A model generated the notes under the pieces. That model was not told the DNA's origin and made no database searches. It was given only the letters and a program-made list of their open reading frames with translations. From assembly GCA_947474675.1 (NCBI GenBank), contig CANJKA010000014.1, positions 1 to 50,710 on the forward strand: DNA of 50,710 nucleotides, read 5' to 3'. Shown piece after piece: positions 50,622 to 50,710 of this stretch. The stretch is from Flavobacteriales bacterium. Lineage in GTDB: Bacteria > Bacteroidota > Bacteroidia > Flavobacteriales_D > Crocinitomicaceae. Numbering within the stretch: position 1 is the first letter of the stretch; each line of letters opens with the position of its first letter. A program made the translations under genes and the position numbers.

Positions 50622-50710
50622 CATTTAAGACACTTCCAAAACATTCATTAAATATCAATACAACGCTGTCGATGGCGCAAGCGTTGGCGGCGGAGACGAC
50701 CGCTGTTTCC
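50622..50710. other. Chromosomal flank, unassigned
   Basis: The last 40 bases are GC-rich (for example GGCGCAAGCGTTGGCGGCGG), unlike the rest of the window. Too short to assign to a gene. Confidence 0.4.

Overview
The window is AT-rich DNA from a member of the Bacteroidota, most likely a flavobacterium-like organism. The evidence is the TAnnTTTG promoter motifs, an RteC-family regulator, tyrosine integrases of the kind found on Bacteroidetes mobile elements, a CzcA-TolC fusion, and a TPR/beta-propeller envelope protein of the PorE/OmpA type.

Layout. (1) Bases 1-3655 are chromosomal backbone: a truncated TPR/PD40 envelope protein, a small secreted protein, a transglutaminase-like protein and shikimate kinase (aroK). 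(2) At 3656-3728 lies a tRNA-Lys(TTT). Its 3' end is the insertion target of two tandem integrated elements, because the tRNA tail occurs three times (3717, 16537, 50551). (3) Element 1 (about 12.8 kb, 3717-16550) carries a secreted trypsin-like protease with three small neighbours, an XRE regulator, RadC, a stand-alone family-A DNA polymerase-like protein, a serine recombinase, several unknown genes, two excisionase-like HTH proteins and a tyrosine integrase at its right end. (4) Element 2 (about 34 kb, 16537-50589) starts with an IntDOT-like integrase, RteC, an HTH protein, a replication-initiator-like protein, a DnaC-like ATPase and a PGRP-type amidase. Cargo follows. The element ends with a small module of two membrane peptides, a conserved Bacteroidetes protein with an MARQ start and a 66-aa protein. 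No relaxase or conjugation gene is visible, so it is either mobilised in trans or behaves like a phage satellite. (5) Bases after 50617 appear to be chromosome again.

Cargo of element 2. A defence-like island (23.4-34.5 kb) sits between a 5'-truncated RecG/AlbA-like gene with a duplicated amidase tail and the metal genes. It contains an AAA ATPase plus subtilisin pair resembling IetAS. It also contains a tightly coupled three-gene operon: a TPR-HEXXH protein, a MazG-like pyrophosphohydrolase, and a GIY-YIG/DUF2075 helicase fused to a LexA-like S24 domain with an apparent autocleavage site. A second tightly coupled trio follows (EEP nuclease, HNH nuclease, HIT hydrolase), and then a secreted NUC1 nuclease. 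The metal region (34.8-46.3 kb) has a di-haem cytochrome/Rieske/porin operon and a Czc-type divalent-metal efflux operon: small Cys/His-rich protein, CzcA-TolC fusion, CzcB, P1B-2 ATPase and an exported HMA protein. About 1.4 kb of repeat-rich, apparently non-coding DNA follows.

The best candidates for an undescribed system are the TPR-HEXXH/MazG/GIY-helicase-S24 operon, the EEP/HNH/HIT operon, and the minimal family-A polymerase in element 1. All functional assignments rest on motifs read by eye; no database search was possible.
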